Below, piece by piece: positions 53,947 through 64,000 of a stretch of DNA of 64,000 nt (its first letter is position 1; each line of letters begins with the position of its first letter). Where the stretch lies: assembly GCF_021605415.1 (NCBI RefSeq), contig NZ_WKEQ01000001.1, forward strand, positions 248,001 to 312,000. Reading direction: 5' to 3'. Both the position numbers and the translations under genes were made by a program. Below the pieces are notes generated by a model. That model was not told the origin of the DNA. It did not search any database and saw only the letters and a program-made list of their open reading frames with translations. The DNA comes from Pseudomonas syringae (GTDB lineage: Bacteria; Pseudomonadota; Gammaproteobacteria; Pseudomonadales; Pseudomonadaceae).

Positions 53947-55284
53947 TCAGGCAGAAACTTCAGTAACCAGTTTTGCCAGTTCTTCGGCATAGCCGCGAAC
54001 CTGGGTTTCGTCCTCGCCTTCGACCATGACGCGCACCAATGGCTCTGTACCGGACTTGCGTAAAAGCACACGGCCACGCCCCGCCATCGCGTGGGTAACC
54101 CGTGCACTGGCTTCCTTGACCGACGCATGCTCCAACGGATTATCGCCACCACCAAAACGCACGTTAATCAACACTTGAGGGCACTTGCGCAGTGCTTGCC
54201 GAGATTGAGCCAGACCTTCGTTGCGAGCCTTCAGCGCCATCAGCACTTGCAGCGCAGCAATGATCGCGTCACCAGTGGTCGTGTGATTGAAACAGACGAT
54301 ATGCCCGGAGTTCTCGCCACCGATCAACCAGTTGCGCTCAAGCAGCTCGGCAATCACATAACGGTCGCCGACATTGGCGCGGATGAACGGAATCGACAAC
54401 TCGGCAAGCGCCAACTCCAGACCGAGGTTGCTCATCAGAGTGCCAACAACACCGCCCTGCAGCTTTCCACGCTCATGAAGATCGCGAGCAATGATGAATA
54501 GCAACTCATCGCCATCAACAATGGCACCGGTGTGATCGACCATCAGTACGCGGTCGCCGTCGCCATCGAACGCAATACCAAGATCGGCGTGCTCCGCCAG
54601 TACGGCAGCCTGCAGTTGGCCCATATGGGTCGAGCCGCAGTTATCGTTGATGTTCAGACCGTTAGGCTGCGCCGACAACACCACGACTTCGGCACCCAAT
54701 TCACGGAAAACACTCGGCGCCACCTTATAGGTAGCGCCGTGAGCGCAGTCGAGCACAACTTTGAGGCCAGAAAACGTAGTCCCTGTCGGCACACTGCTTT
54801 TGCAGAATTCGATATAGCGACCGGAAGCATCGTTAATGCGTGAGACTTTGCCGATCTTGCTCGACTCGACAACGGTCATCGGTGTATCGAGCAATTCTTC
54901 AATCATCAACTCCAGTTCATCTGGAAGTTTGGTGCCCTTTCCGGAAAAGAACTTGATGCCATTATCATCATGCGGATTGTGCGAGGCGCTGATCACAATA
55001 CCGGCTTCAGCCTGAAACGTGCGAGACAGGTAAGCAATGGCCGGCGTCGGCATCGGGCCAAGCAACATCACATCAGCGCCGGCCGAGGTCAACCCGGCCT
55101 CCAGCGCCGACTCGAACATGTAACCGGAAATTCGCGTGTCTTTGCCAACCAGTACTTTGCAGGCACCCATCTTGCGGAATGCCATGCCGGCCGCCCAACC
55201 GAGCTTGAGCATGAAATCAGGAGTAATAGGGTATTCGCCGACACGACCGCGAATACCGTCAGTGCCAAAATATTTCTTGCTCAT
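53947..55284 (-). CDS. glmM: Phosphoglucosamine mutase
   Basis: 445 residues; glucosamine 6-phosphate to glucosamine 1-phosphate for UDP-GlcNAc synthesis. Phosphoserine S101 in [15 protein letters not shown], metal loop FDGDGDR, sugar loop GENSGH, phosphate-binding loop [15 protein letters not shown] 55284 has GGAG 9 bases upstream; upstream in-frame codons belong to folP in another frame. 16 bases after folP. Confidence 0.97.
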   Translation of the reverse strand: MSKKYFGTDGIRGRVGEYPITPDFMLKLGWAAGMAFRKMGACKVLVGKDTRISGYMFESALEAGLTSAGADVMLLGPMPTPAIAYLSRTFQAEAGIVISASHNPHDDNGIKFFSGKGTKLPDELELMIEELLDTPMTVVESSKIGKVSRINDASGRYIEFCKSSVPTGTTFSGLKVVLDCAHGATYKVAPSVFRELGAEVVVLSAQPNGLNINDNCGSTHMGQLQAAVLAEHADLGIAFDGDGDRVLMVDHTGAIVDGDELLFIIARDLHERGKLQGGVVGTLMSNLGLELALAELSIPFIRANVGDRYVIAELLERNWLIGGENSGHIVCFNHTTTGDAIIAALQVLMALKARNEGLAQSRQALRKCPQVLINVRFGGGDNPLEHASVKEASARVTHAMAGRGRVLLRKSGTEPLVRVMVEGEDETQVRGYAEELAKLVTEVSA

Positions 55285-55300
55285 AAGTGCTCCATCATTC

Positions 55301-56152
55301 TTATTCGGCTGATTCCACGGCTGCGACCATGCGCACCACGTCCACTGTTTCCGCCACATCATGGACGCGCAATATACACGCCCCCTTGGCCGACGCCAGT
55401 GCCGCCAATGCCAAACCGCCATATAGGCGCTCGCCGACGGGACGATTCAAGGCGTGGCCGATCATGCTTTTGCGTGAAACACCCACCAGCAGCGGACGGC
55501 CCAGCGCGTGCAGCGCCTGCATATGCTTGAACAAGCTTAGATTGTGCTGCAGCGTTTTGGCGAAACCGAAGCCTGGATCGAGAATCACCCTTTCCGTCGG
55601 AATACCCCCAGACGCGCATCGAGCCATGTGTTCGGCAAGAAACTCCATCACCTCTTCCGTGACATTGCGATACTGCGGATTGTCTTGCATGTCGCCAGGC
55701 TCGCCGAGCATGTGCATGAGGCAGACCGGCAAACCGGTCGCCGCCGCTGCTTCCAGCGCGCCTTCACGACGAAGCGAGCGAACGTCATTGATCAGGCCGG
55801 CGCCCAAGCGCGCGGTTTCAATCATGACCTCCGGCGTCGAGGTATCGACCGAGATGATCACATCCAGCTCACGATTGATCAGTTCGACGACAGGTGACAC
55901 ACGCTCCAGCTCTTCCTGCGTCGAGACGACGCGCGCGCCAGGCCGAGTGGATTCGCCACCGACATCGATCAGCGTCGCACCGGCCAACACCATGGCTTCG
56001 GCGTGGCGCAAAGCCGCGTCAAGCTGGCTGAATCGGCCACCATCGGAAAAAGAATCGGGAGTGACATTGAGAATGCCCATGACATGCGTCCGGGCCAAAT
56101 CAAGAACCCGGTTGCCGCAAGGCAACCGGGTCAGGGACTGAACAGAAGTCAT
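55301..56152 (-). CDS. folP: Dihydropteroate synthase
   Basis: 283 residues; folate synthesis, sulfonamide target. Blocks [55 protein letters not shown] and GVSRKSMIG. Eight bases after ftsH. Unusual: a perfect 10-bp hairpin lies in codons 8-15 (56107-56130), just inside the ribosome start site. Confidence 0.97.
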   Translation of the reverse strand: MTSVQSLTRLPCGNRVLDLARTHVMGILNVTPDSFSDGGRFSQLDAALRHAEAMVLAGATLIDVGGESTRPGARVVSTQEELERVSPVVELINRELDVIISVDTSTPEVMIETARLGAGLINDVRSLRREGALEAAAATGLPVCLMHMLGEPGDMQDNPQYRNVTEEVMEFLAEHMARCASGGIPTERVILDPGFGFAKTLQHNLSLFKHMQALHALGRPLLVGVSRKSMIGHALNRPVGERLYGGLALAALASAKGACILRVHDVAETVDVVRMVAAVESAE

Positions 56153-56160
56153 TTCAAACC

Positions 56161-58077
56161 TTAAACGTCAGCTGCCGGACCACCAATAGGTGTCTGCGGA
56201 CGTTCGTCCTGCACAACTGGTGGCGGCGGAGTACCCGTACCACCCGTCCAGTCGCGTGGCTCGCGAGGCGTACGACCCGCCATGATATCGTCGATCTGCT
56301 CGGCATCGATCGTCTCATATTTCATCAGCGCATCGGCCATCGCGTCGAGCTTCTCACGATTGTCCGTAAGAATCTGTTTGGCGGTGCCATAGCACTGGTC
56401 GATGATGCTGCGCACTTCGGAGTCGATCAGCTTCGCGGTTTCGCCAGAGAAGCTTGCAGCTTGACCACCACCGCCGCGACCGAGGAACACTTCGCCCTCT
56501 TCTTCGGCATACATCAGCGGGCCAAGTTTTTCCGATAGACCCCATTTGGTCACCATATTCCGCGCAATCTGACTTGCCCGCATGATGTCGTTGGAAGCAC
56601 CAGTGGTCACACCGTCGAAACCAAGCGTCATCTCTTCTGCAATACGACCGCCATACAGCGAGCAGATCTGACTGATCAACGCACGCTTGGACAAGCTATA
56701 ACGATCCTCTTCCGGCAGGAACATGGTCACACCCAGCGCACGGCCGCGCGGAATGATAGAGACCTTGTAAACCGGATCATGCTCAGGCACGACGCGACCC
56801 ACAATGGCATGCCCTGCTTCGTGATACGCGGTGTTCTGTTTTTCTTTCTCGGACATGACCATGGATTTGCGCTCGGCGCCCATCATGATCTTGTCTTTCG
56901 CCAGCTCGAATTCTTTCATCTCGACGATGCGCTTGCCGGAACGAGCCGCAAACAGAGACGCTTCGTTGACGAGGTTGGCAAGGTCGGCACCGGAGAAGCC
57001 CGGGGTACCGCGTGCAATCACACCGGGAGCAACATCGTCGCCCATAGGTACTTTGCGCATGTGAACCTTGAGAATCTGTTCACGACCACGGATATCCGGC
57101 AGACCTACGACGACCTGGCGGTCGAAACGACCCGGACGCAGAAGTGCAGGGTCAAGTACGTCAGGACGGTTGGTCGCGGCAATCACGATGATGCCGTCGT
57201 TCATTTCGAAGCCGTCCATTTCAACCAGCAACTGGTTGAGAGTCTGCTCGCGCTCGTCGTGACCGCCACCCATGCCGGCACCACGATGGCGGCCGACAGC
57301 GTCGATTTCGTCGATGAAAATGATGCAAGGCGCGTGCTTCTTAGCCTGTTCGAACATGTCACGAACACGGCTGGCACCGACACCAACGAACATTTCAACG
57401 AAATCGGAACCGGAAATGGTGAAGAACGGCACCTTCGCTTCGCCGGCAATCGCCTTGGCCAGCAAAGTTTTACCGGTACCCGGAGGGCCGACCATCAGCA
57501 CGCCGCGCGGAATACGGCCGCCCAAACGCTGGAACTTGCCTGGATCGCGGAGGAATTCAACGAGCTCGCCAACCTCCTCCTTGGCTTCGTCACAACCTGC
57601 AACGTCAGCCAACGTTGTTTTCACCTGATCTTCGGAAAGCAGGCGTGCCTTGCTCTTGCCGAAGCTCATCGGCCCGCCCTTGCCTCCCGCGCCACCTTGC
57701 ATCTGGCGCATGAAGAACATGAACACGGCGATGATCACCAGGATCGGGAAGCTCGCGACCAGGAGTTGAGTCCAGATGCTCTGCTGTTCAGGCTGCTTGC
57801 CCTCAACGACAACGTGGTTATCCACCAGGTCGCCGATCAAGCCATTGTCCTGGATTGCCGGACGAATGGTCTTGAAGCTGTCGCCATCGCTGCGCTTGCC
57901 GGTAATCACGTAGCCATCGACAGCAACGCGTTCGACCTTGCCATCCTTGACCTGCTGAATGAAGTCGGAATAGTTGAGGGTCTGCGGCTCGTTAGGGCTG
58001 GAGAAGTTGTTCATCACCGTCACCAGGACAGCCGCGATGATCAACCACAGGATCAGATTCTTTGCCATATCGTTCAA
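56161..58077 (-). CDS. ftsH: ATP-dependent zinc metalloprotease FtsH
   Basis: 638 residues from TTG 58077, or 635 from ATG 58068. The TTG has GAGGG 7 bases upstream while the ATG is 16 away, so the TTG is preferred. Two membrane helices ([33 protein letters not shown]) flank a periplasmic domain; AAA domain with GPPGTGKT, Walker [12 protein letters not shown] and SRH; zinc site HEAGH. Membrane-protein quality control and LpxC turnover. Downstream folP follows after eight bases. Confidence 0.97.
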   Translation of the reverse strand: MNDMAKNLILWLIIAAVLVTVMNNFSSPNEPQTLNYSDFIQQVKDGKVERVAVDGYVITGKRSDGDSFKTIRPAIQDNGLIGDLVDNHVVVEGKQPEQQSIWTQLLVASFPILVIIAVFMFFMRQMQGGAGGKGGPMSFGKSKARLLSEDQVKTTLADVAGCDEAKEEVGELVEFLRDPGKFQRLGGRIPRGVLMVGPPGTGKTLLAKAIAGEAKVPFFTISGSDFVEMFVGVGASRVRDMFEQAKKHAPCIIFIDEIDAVGRHRGAGMGGGHDEREQTLNQLLVEMDGFEMNDGIIVIAATNRPDVLDPALLRPGRFDRQVVVGLPDIRGREQILKVHMRKVPMGDDVAPGVIARGTPGFSGADLANLVNEASLFAARSGKRIVEMKEFELAKDKIMMGAERKSMVMSEKEKQNTAYHEAGHAIVGRVVPEHDPVYKVSIIPRGRALGVTMFLPEEDRYSLSKRALISQICSLYGGRIAEEMTLGFDGVTTGASNDIMRASQIARNMVTKWGLSEKLGPLMYAEEEGEVFLGRGGGGQAASFSGETAKLIDSEVRSIIDQCYGTAKQILTDNREKLDAMADALMKYETIDAEQIDDIMAGRTPREPRDWTGGTGTPPPPVVQDERPQTPIGGPAADV

Positions 58078-58267
58078 TTAACTACCCTCTGAAGCAAGCT
58101 CCGCTACTGGCGCGCGCTTCGCATGATATTCACCGGCCTAACTTACTACATTACCTACAGCTCTGGCAGGCGCCGTCTGTAACCCTTTGTGAAACACTTT
58201 CCACACAATATTCGTTAATGCTTGCCGGGCGAAATACTAAAAACCTATCGCCCTGCCAAAAAACCCT

Positions 58268-58897
58268 TTATTCACTGCGCCCGCGGTAACCCCAGGCCAG
58301 CATGTATTGCTCGCGGGAAGTGCCACGAGAGGAATCCGGCTTGATCATTTGGATCTTATCGAATTTCCGACGAGCGTCCTTCAGGTAAACATCAAATCCT
58401 TCTCCCTGAAAGATCTTGATTACAAAATTACCACCCGGCTTGAGAATCCGCTCAGCCAGATCAAGGGCCAGCTCGCAAAGGAACATGGCTTTAGGCATGT
58501 CCACTTCAGGTGTACCACTCATATTGGGGGCCATATCGGAAATCACAAGGTCCACTTGCGAATTACCCACAGCCTCAAGGATCTGCGCGAGCACTTCATC
58601 CTGAGTGAAGTCACCCTGGATGAAAGTCACGTCCGGAATGCTGTCCATCTCCAGGATATCCGAGGCGATCAGACGCCCCTGACCACCGATCAGCCGGCTA
58701 GTGACTTGCGACCAGCCGCCGGGCGCCGCACCCAGGTCGACAACGCTCATGCCCGGACGGATCAGCTTGTATTTCTCCTGAACTTCCAGAAGCTTGTAAC
58801 TCGCACGCGAGCGGTAGCCATCCTTCTGCGCCTGCTTCACATAGGGATCGTTGACATGTCGTTTCAGCCAACCAAGGCTTGTCTTGGAACGCGCCAT
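58268..58897 (-). CDS. rlmE: 23S rRNA 2'-O-methyltransferase RlmE (FtsJ)
   Basis: 209 residues. SAM motif [14 protein letters not shown], catalytic K-D-K-E set with K in SYKLLE, D in [12 protein letters not shown] in VIKIFQG and E near SREQYML. Methylates U2552 of 23S rRNA. Divergent from yhbY; upstream of ftsH on the same strand. Confidence 0.97.
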   Translation of the reverse strand: MARSKTSLGWLKRHVNDPYVKQAQKDGYRSRASYKLLEVQEKYKLIRPGMSVVDLGAAPGGWSQVTSRLIGGQGRLIASDILEMDSIPDVTFIQGDFTQDEVLAQILEAVGNSQVDLVISDMAPNMSGTPEVDMPKAMFLCELALDLAERILKPGGNFVIKIFQGEGFDVYLKDARRKFDKIQMIKPDSSRGTSREQYMLAWGYRGRSE

Positions 58898-58952
58898 TGG
58901 GCACCTCGATGATAAGGGTCGTGATTAGTTGGGCGGATCCACGAACCCTCGG

Positions 58953-58973
58953 GTAAAATGGCCGCCATTTTAC
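58953..58973. promoter_or_regulatory. Perfect palindrome in the rlmE-yhbY divergent promoter region
   Basis: GTAAAATGG (58953-58961), CCG, CCATTTTAC (58965-58973). It overlaps a TAAAAT sequence that can serve as -10 in either direction; symmetric divergent promoters or a regulator site are possible. Confidence 0.5.
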
Positions 58974-58998
58974 AGAATCCAGACGAAAGGGTCAGATT

Positions 58999-59307
58999 AT
59001 GCCGCTCACTCCAGAGCAGAAGAAACAGTACAAATCCATTGGCCACCATCTGAAACCAGTTTTGACTGTGGCAGACAACGGTTTGACTGAAGGTGTGCTA
59101 GCCGAACTTGAACGCGCACTGGCGGATCATGAGCTGATCAAAATCAAGCTCAACATCCTCGATCGTGAAGCGCGACTGGCATCCATTGCTGAACTCTGCA
59201 AGGTCGGCAAAGCGGATCTGGTTCAGGTCATCGGCAAGATGGCACTGATTCATCGCAAGAACTTCAGCGTCAACAAGCAGCTGTCGAACGTCCATCGCTT
59301 CAAGTGA
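58999..59307 (+). CDS. yhbY: YhbY-family (CRM domain) RNA-binding protein
   Basis: 102 residues: one CRS1-YhbY domain with KKQYKSIGHHLKPVLTVADNGLTEGVLAELERALADHELIKIKL and the GXXG-type loop (LCKVGKADLVQVIGKMALIHRK). A pre-50S ribosome-associated factor in E. coli. Only plus-strand gene in this block, divergent from rlmE; AAAGGGTC upstream of the ATG. Confidence 0.94.
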   Translation: MPLTPEQKKQYKSIGHHLKPVLTVADNGLTEGVLAELERALADHELIKIKLNILDREARLASIAELCKVGKADLVQVIGKMALIHRKNFSVNKQLSNVHRFK

Positions 59308-59316
59308 TGACAAGGG

Positions 59317-59721
59317 TCAGGGGTGCGCTTCGCGCACCCTGCCACTCCATCCCGGCACCGGCTGCATTACCAGCACCAGCCCGGTAAAGCCCAAAACCAG
59401 GTAACTGAATTCCTGCCAGCGCTGCGCATCAGGCCAACCAAGACGCACCGCGACATACATCGCAATCGCATACAACGCCATCAGCAACACCTGCCCGCGA
59501 AAATCCCGCCATAGACTGGCAAGGCCATTGGTCTGCACCAGCACCAAAGCCTGAAAGATCACGCAGACGGCGGAAAAACCCACTACCAGCGGTTCGAACA
59601 TGCCGGCGATCTCATCGATCAGCAGCGGCGCAAGACCAATCTTGCCCAGCACCGGCTGCAAACCGAAATGCACCAGCCACAGTCCACCGACCCACAACAT
59701 CTGGGCCAGCTGCCACAGCAT
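59317..59721 (-). CDS. DUF4149-like small membrane protein
   Basis: 134 residues with four hydrophobic helices (MLWQLAQMLWVGGLWLVHFGL; EPLVVGFSAVCVIFQALVLV; VLLMALYAIAMYVAVRLGW; FSYLVLGFTGLVLVMQ). Function unknown; an equivalent gene sits between greA and yhbY in pseudomonads. ATG 59721 is chosen because it heads the first helix; a 23-codon upstream extension runs through the greA end. A hairpin (59723-59743) lies directly upstream of the start and no good Shine-Dalgarno is visible. Confidence 0.8.
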   Translation of the reverse strand: MLWQLAQMLWVGGLWLVHFGLQPVLGKIGLAPLLIDEIAGMFEPLVVGFSAVCVIFQALVLVQTNGLASLWRDFRGQVLLMALYAIAMYVAVRLGWPDAQRWQEFSYLVLGFTGLVLVMQPVPGWSGRVREAHP

Positions 59722-59722
59722 G

Positions 59723-59743
59723 GCGCCCGCGTGCAGCGGGCGC
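59723..59743 (-). other. GC-rich hairpin between greA and DUF4149-like gene
   Basis: GCGCCCGC (59723-59730) / GCGGGCGC (59736-59743). On the minus strand it is right before the ATG, with no T-run, so it may limit translation of the small membrane protein rather than end transcription. Confidence 0.5.
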
Positions 59744-59749
59744 CCGCTT

Positions 59750-60228
59750 TCAGATGTGACGGACTTCGACAATCTCGTACTCGATAACACCGCCAGGTGT
59801 TTTCACGGCAACCACATCGCCTTCTTCCTTGCCGATCAAGGCGCGAGCCAGAGGCGACCCCACCGAGATCTTGCCCAGCTTGAAGTCAGCCTCGTCTTCA
59901 CCCACGATGTGGTAGGTGACGCTTTCGTCAGTCTCGACGTTGGCGATTTCAACGGTGGTGCCGAAAATCACTTTACCGGTGTGAGGAATGGTCGTGACGT
60001 CGATGATGACCTGATTCTGAATCCGGCCTTCAATGTCACGAATCCGCGCCTCGACCATACCCTGCTGCTCGCGGGCAGCATGGTATTCGGCGTTTTCCTT
60101 CAAATCACCCAACTCGCGGGCCGTACCGATGTCCTGGCTAAGCTTCGGACGAACGACCTTGGTCAGATGAGTGTGCTCTTCTTCCAGGGCGCGAGCGCCC
60201 TGAACAGTCATCGGATATTTGATTAAGC

Positions 60229-60232
<4 letters not shown>
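59750..60232 (-). CDS. greA: Transcription elongation factor GreA
   Basis: 160 residues: N-terminal coiled-coil with [15 protein letters not shown] and [19 protein letters not shown] (acidic tip), C-terminal FKBP-like domain ([25 protein letters not shown]). Stimulates transcript cleavage by stalled RNA polymerase. Its start overlaps the carB stop by four bases (ATGA), so it is coupled to carAB. Confidence 0.97.
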
Positions 60233-63450
<3,218 letters not shown>

Positions 63451-63576
63451 GGGTTTGTCACTCAAATCCGCAGGTCAGTCGGCAAGCCGTCTTGATCGAT
63501 TTCTGAAGCTTCGAAGGGGCCGCCGGGTTCGGGGCCGCCCTCGAAGGGCTTCTCTCTACAGTCTCAAGGCGAACGC
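63451..63576 (-). other. carA-carB intercistronic region with GGCGGCCCC direct repeat and hairpin
   Basis: 126 bases. On the minus strand CTTCGAGGG and CCCTTCGAAG can pair around two direct copies of GGCGGCCCC (about 63510-63550). No promoter seen; possibly a processing or translational balance element. Confidence 0.4.
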
Positions 63577-64000
63577 TTAGCGTCGCTTGGCCATCTCGTT
63601 GATGAAGCGGTCGAACAGTGGCGCCACATCATTCGGGCCCGGGCTGGCTTCAGGGTGACCCTGGAAGCTGAACGCGCTCTTGTCGGTGCGTTCGATGCCT
63701 TGCAGGGTGCCGTCGAACAGCGATTTATGGATCGCGCGAACGTTGCTTGGCAGGGTGGCTTCGTCCACCGCAAAACCGTGGTTCTGGCTGGTGATCATGA
63801 CAACGCCCGTGTCCAGATCCTGTACCGGGTGGTTGGCACCGTGGTGGCCGTGGCCCATTTTCAGGGTCTTGGCGCCGGAAGCCAGAGCCAGCAATTGGTG
63901 ACCGAGGCAGATACCAAAGACCGGGATTTCGGTTTCCAGCACGTCTTTGATCGCCTGGATCGCGTAGTCGCAAGGCTCAGGATCGCCAGGGCCGTTGGAC
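63577..64000 (-). CDS. carA: Carbamoyl-phosphate synthase small (glutaminase) subunit (partial, 5' end outside window)
   Basis: The last 141 residues are inside the window; the frame stays open to the right edge. Class I glutamine amidotransferase domain: [15 protein letters not shown], nucleophile Cys in [15 protein letters not shown], and the His-Glu pair in [13 protein letters not shown]. Releases ammonia from glutamine for CarB, which lies 126 bases downstream. Confidence 0.97.
   Translation of the reverse strand, partial: SNGPGDPEPCDYAIQAIKDVLETEIPVFGICLGHQLLALASGAKTLKMGHGHHGANHPVQDLDTGVVMITSQNHGFAVDEATLPSNVRAIHKSLFDGTLQGIERTDKSAFSFQGHPEASPGPNDVAPLFDRFINEMAKRR

Overview
The window is a chromosomal segment of a fluorescent-type Pseudomonas (gamma-proteobacterium). 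Evidence: Pseudomonas-type REP palindromes of the TGTGGGAGCGGGC...CTCGCGA type, the piuA/piuC/piuB iron-uptake cluster, a speC - MCP - ampE - ampD - DUF1631 - nadC order like that remembered from P. aeruginosa PAO1, and the canonical pnp-rpsO-truB-rbfA-infB-nusA-rimP-tRNA-secG-tpiA-glmM-folP-ftsH-rlmE-yhbY-greA-carB-carA block. No other replicon type or CRISPR is seen.

Layout. 1-2440: end of a dipeptide/oligopeptide ABC importer (dppC partial, dppD, dppF). 2.4-4.7 kb: a REP pair, a small acidic exported protein, and prfC (RF3) with its terminator. 5.0-8.5 kb: a four-gene osmoprotectant (OpuC/Yeh-type) ABC importer. 8.9-10.3 kb: ornithine decarboxylase speC behind a roughly 190-nt leader with a possible 34-codon upstream ORF and a terminator-like hairpin. 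10.3-13.5 kb: an AT-richer accessory islet with a 738-residue protein that looks like a fused XaxA-XaxB (YaxAB-type) alpha-helical pore-forming toxin, followed by a 304-residue partner of unknown function. 13.7-20.5 kb: iron cluster (Sel1 protein, PiuC, PiuA, PiuB) with a strong promoter and Fur-box-like sequences between piuC and piuA. 20.5-22.1 kb: Tat-exported PhoD. 22.3-29.9 kb: fructose PTS operon fruBKA, divergent fruR and a TatD-family nuclease. 30.1-37.3 kb: chemoreceptor, ampE-ampD, DUF1631 protein, nadC.

37.9-43.4 kb: a strongly eroded prophage integrated at the 3' end of tRNA-Thr(CGT). An 18-bp direct repeat (37879-37896 and 43334-43351) marks its ends. Inside are a secreted protein of unknown function, a tail protein apparently fused to an SGNH-hydrolase-like fibre domain, a truncated second tail protein, fragments of RecT and a YqaJ exonuclease, and a truncated integrase. 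The fragments meet at two abrupt junctions. This remnant lies where two gene blocks that I remember as distant in P. aeruginosa meet.

43.6-64.0 kb: the highly conserved information-processing and cell-wall block, all on the minus strand except yhbY, with three tRNAs in the window (Thr-CGT, fMet-CAT, Leu-GAG). CarA runs off the right edge.

The best candidates for something new are the fused binary-toxin locus with a hairpin over its downstream start, the speC leader, and the chimeric genes of the collapsed prophage. Family assignments come from reading motifs without database searches. Starts were set by Shine-Dalgarno position and remembered family length.
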